Shown here in pieces: positions 7,342-8,543 of a DNA stretch of 8,543 nt. The notes under the pieces are model-generated. The model had not been told where the DNA came from. It did not search any database and saw only the letters and a program-made list of their open reading frames with translations. The translations under genes were made by a program, and so were the position numbers. Origin of the DNA: Cellvibrionales bacterium UBA1854 (GTDB taxonomy: Bacteria; Pseudomonadota; Gammaproteobacteria; Pseudomonadales; Porticoccaceae); NCBI GenBank assembly GCA_002338445.1, contig DDII01000091.1, positions 1-8,543 of the forward strand, in the 5' to 3' direction. Within the stretch, counting starts at the first letter, position 1; each line of letters begins with the position of its first letter.

Positions 7342-8163
7342 ATGGCGAGACATCGCGGTATTTTTGACAAATCTAATTTTGCACCTTACGAGCTATCCCG
7401 ATCAAGAGTCGAAAATTTTATTAAGTGCAGAGCGTGTTTTTGGTTAGAGCAAATTAAAGGAGTAAAGCCTCCAGAGTTTCCCGCGTTCACAATAAATACG
7501 ACAACAGATATCTTGCTTAAGCGAGATTCAGATGCAGTACGTGGAAAGTGTTCTCTACCGCTTTGGAGAGTAAATAATCTCGGATACATGATCCCATATG
7601 AGCATGATAATCTCGAGAAATGGACCAATAGCTTGCACTATGGGACAAATGACAATTACTTTAATACTGTACATGCGGGATCGAATATTAAGCTCGGCGG
7701 GGGCCTCGATGACGTATTCTTAAACACCAAATCAGGACAAATACACATTGTTGATTATAAATCTTGCGCGCAAGGCACTCGTAGCCCGATTAAATATGAG
7801 AAAAAGCCTGTTTCCTTAAATGAGCCATGGAAAGTCGGTTACAAACGTCAAATGGATATGTACGTTTGGGTTGCAAGAGAAAAGGGACTTGATGTTTCTG
7901 ATACTGGCTATTTTGTGTATGTAGATGCTCAGCATAAAGACATAAATGGAATGTTGATTGATAAGGATCCAACAAAGGCATGGATGGAGTTTTCGACAAT
8001 TATCATTCCATACCGGGCTGATACGTCATGGGTCGCTCCTACGCTACTTGAGATAAGAAGTTTCCTAGAGAAACAAACTACGTGTCCCGAGCATACGCCA
8101 AAGGAGCGCTATAAGGGATGTGATTTAGGCCGTTATTTGAACGAAGCCTCCACAGCCATGTAA
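7342..8163 (+). CDS. Stand-alone PD-(D/E)XK nuclease-superfamily protein, RecB/Cas4-like (273 aa)
   Basis: Predicted metal-dependent nuclease, cytosolic, with no signal peptide or helicase domain. The N-terminal LSRSRVENFIKCRACFWLEQ (18-37) matches the start of RecB/Cas4-like domains. The catalytic core is visible: GGGLDDVF with Asp123/Asp124, IVDYKS with Asp138 and Lys140, and the downstream QMDMY motif (Gln170, Tyr174) typical of RecB-like nucleases. Cys29 and Cys32 near the N-terminus and Cys248 and Cys260 near the C-terminus could bind an iron-sulfur cluster as in Cas4/AddB. However, the C-terminal CxxC pair usual in relatives is not seen, so the cluster is uncertain. The stretch PAFTINTTTDILLKRDSD recalls a widespread family of small uncharacterised PD-(D/E)XK proteins (from memory). 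No cas genes, CRISPR repeats or restriction partners are in the window. The biological role is unknown. Confidence 0.85.
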   Translation: MARHRGIFDKSNFAPYELSRSRVENFIKCRACFWLEQIKGVKPPEFPAFTINTTTDILLKRDSDAVRGKCSLPLWRVNNLGYMIPYEHDNLEKWTNSLHYGTNDNYFNTVHAGSNIKLGGGLDDVFLNTKSGQIHIVDYKSCAQGTRSPIKYEKKPVSLNEPWKVGYKRQMDMYVWVAREKGLDVSDTGYFVYVDAQHKDINGMLIDKDPTKAWMEFSTIIIPYRADTSWVAPTLLEIRSFLEKQTTCPEHTPKERYKGCDLGRYLNEASTAM

Positions 8164-8271
8164 GGATGCACATACTTATAATATCGGGTCAGTTGACTTT
8201 AAAATTCTTTTGAGGTCGACCAGAATTATCTATCATTAAGCGCCAAATCTGGCACTGTAAGAATATTTTCC

Positions 8272-8319
8272 GAAAGATATGACCATAAAATTTCTAATTT
8301 TATGGTAAAAGAATCTTTC
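8272..8319. repeat. Two-tier inverted repeat (hairpin) after the nuclease gene
   Basis: A perfect 11-bp inverted repeat, ACCATAAAATT (8282-8292) and AATTTTATGGT (8296-8306), has a 3-base loop TCT. It is nested inside a second pair, GAAAGAT (8272-8278) and ATCTTTC (8313-8319). The stems are AT-rich and no T-run follows directly on either strand, so it is not a textbook terminator. It could still end transcription or protect the nuclease mRNA, or be a protein-binding site. Confidence 0.6.
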
Positions 8320-8376
8320 TATGTAACTTCGTTTTTATGTCCTAAAATATAAGATGTCCATTTAATGTAGGCAACT

Positions 8377-8543
8377 ATGTTGCGAAAATTTACTTTTATT
8401 CTTCTCCGATCAAAGCTCTTCGCCATTTTTTGCCTTACCGCCCTGGCATCTGCGTTTTGCGCAGAAACAAGGAGTAGAGTGTTATCCTGTTTTGAGGTTC
8501 ACGATTAACCGCTTTGGGCAGCCACCAAATAAGTTAATCCACT
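8377..8543 (+). pseudogene. Exported protein, frameshifted near its signal-peptide end and cut by the window edge
   Basis: ATG at 8377 follows a weak ribosome site TAGG (8368-8371) and encodes a clear Sec signal peptide: MLRKFTFILLRSK, then the hydrophobic core LFAIFCLTALASAF. In this frame it ends after 43 codons at TAA 8506-8508. The +1 frame is open from within the signal region to the window end and reads QGVECYPVLRFTINRFGQPP, which looks like real protein. Dropping one T from the TTTT run at 8455-8458 joins the two and creates an ideal cleavage site, ASAFA followed by QKQGVE. So this is either a true frameshift mutation or a homopolymer sequencing error. The mature domain is too short here to assign. 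The alternative, a genuine 43-residue secreted peptide, is less likely. Confidence 0.6.

Noticed and set aside
8239..8256. AGCGCCA/TGGCACT stem-loop after the nuclease as a terminator
   Set aside because: One mismatch in a short stem, and the following bases are not a T-run; the larger hairpin at 8272-8319 is more convincing as structure.

Overview
All supported genes in this window lie on the + strand. The DNA is moderately AT-rich, and the proteins point to a Gram-negative bacterium. The ABC transporter pair resembles gammaproteobacterial versions of its family. The M42 peptidase reads more like Bacteroidota-type members, and the glycoside hydrolase and carboxylesterase are typical of polysaccharide-degrading marine or aquatic bacteria. 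My best guess is a marine gammaproteobacterium with an acquired, mosaic gene set. This rests on family recall, not on a search.

Layout: (1) 1-1658 holds the 3' part of an ABC-transporter ATPase and its MacB/FtsX-type permease, coupled through a TAATG overlap. (2) 1659-2102 is non-coding as far as I can see. (3) 2103-3191 is a complete M42 zinc aminopeptidase with every metal ligand present. (4) 3192-3706 is a long gap. It holds a doubtful protein remnant, several short inverted repeats and a good sigma70-like promoter. (5) 3707-5236 is an exported GH29 alpha-L-fucosidase, probably starting at TTG. (6) 5430-7184 is a membrane-anchored or exported type-B carboxylesterase, visibly richer in G+C than its neighbours. 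(7) 7231-7329 is a reading frame with a protein-like C-terminus but no start codon. (8) 7342-8163 is a stand-alone PD-(D/E)XK (RecB/Cas4-like) nuclease. (9) 8377-8543 is the start of an exported protein whose frame is broken just before the signal-peptidase site.

The fucosidase and esterase are adjacent, same-strand and both extracytoplasmic. They could cooperate on an acylated, fucose-containing glycan, but each has its own leader and nothing proves a shared operon. The other genes have no obvious link to each other. The long gaps, the headless frame at 7231 and the frameshifted gene at the end suggest a region that has been rearranged and is partly decaying. I found no CRISPR array, tRNA, rRNA, transposase or integrase. 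I did not find a clear novel system. The least explained parts are the nuclease with its headless upstream frame, and the frameshifted exported protein.
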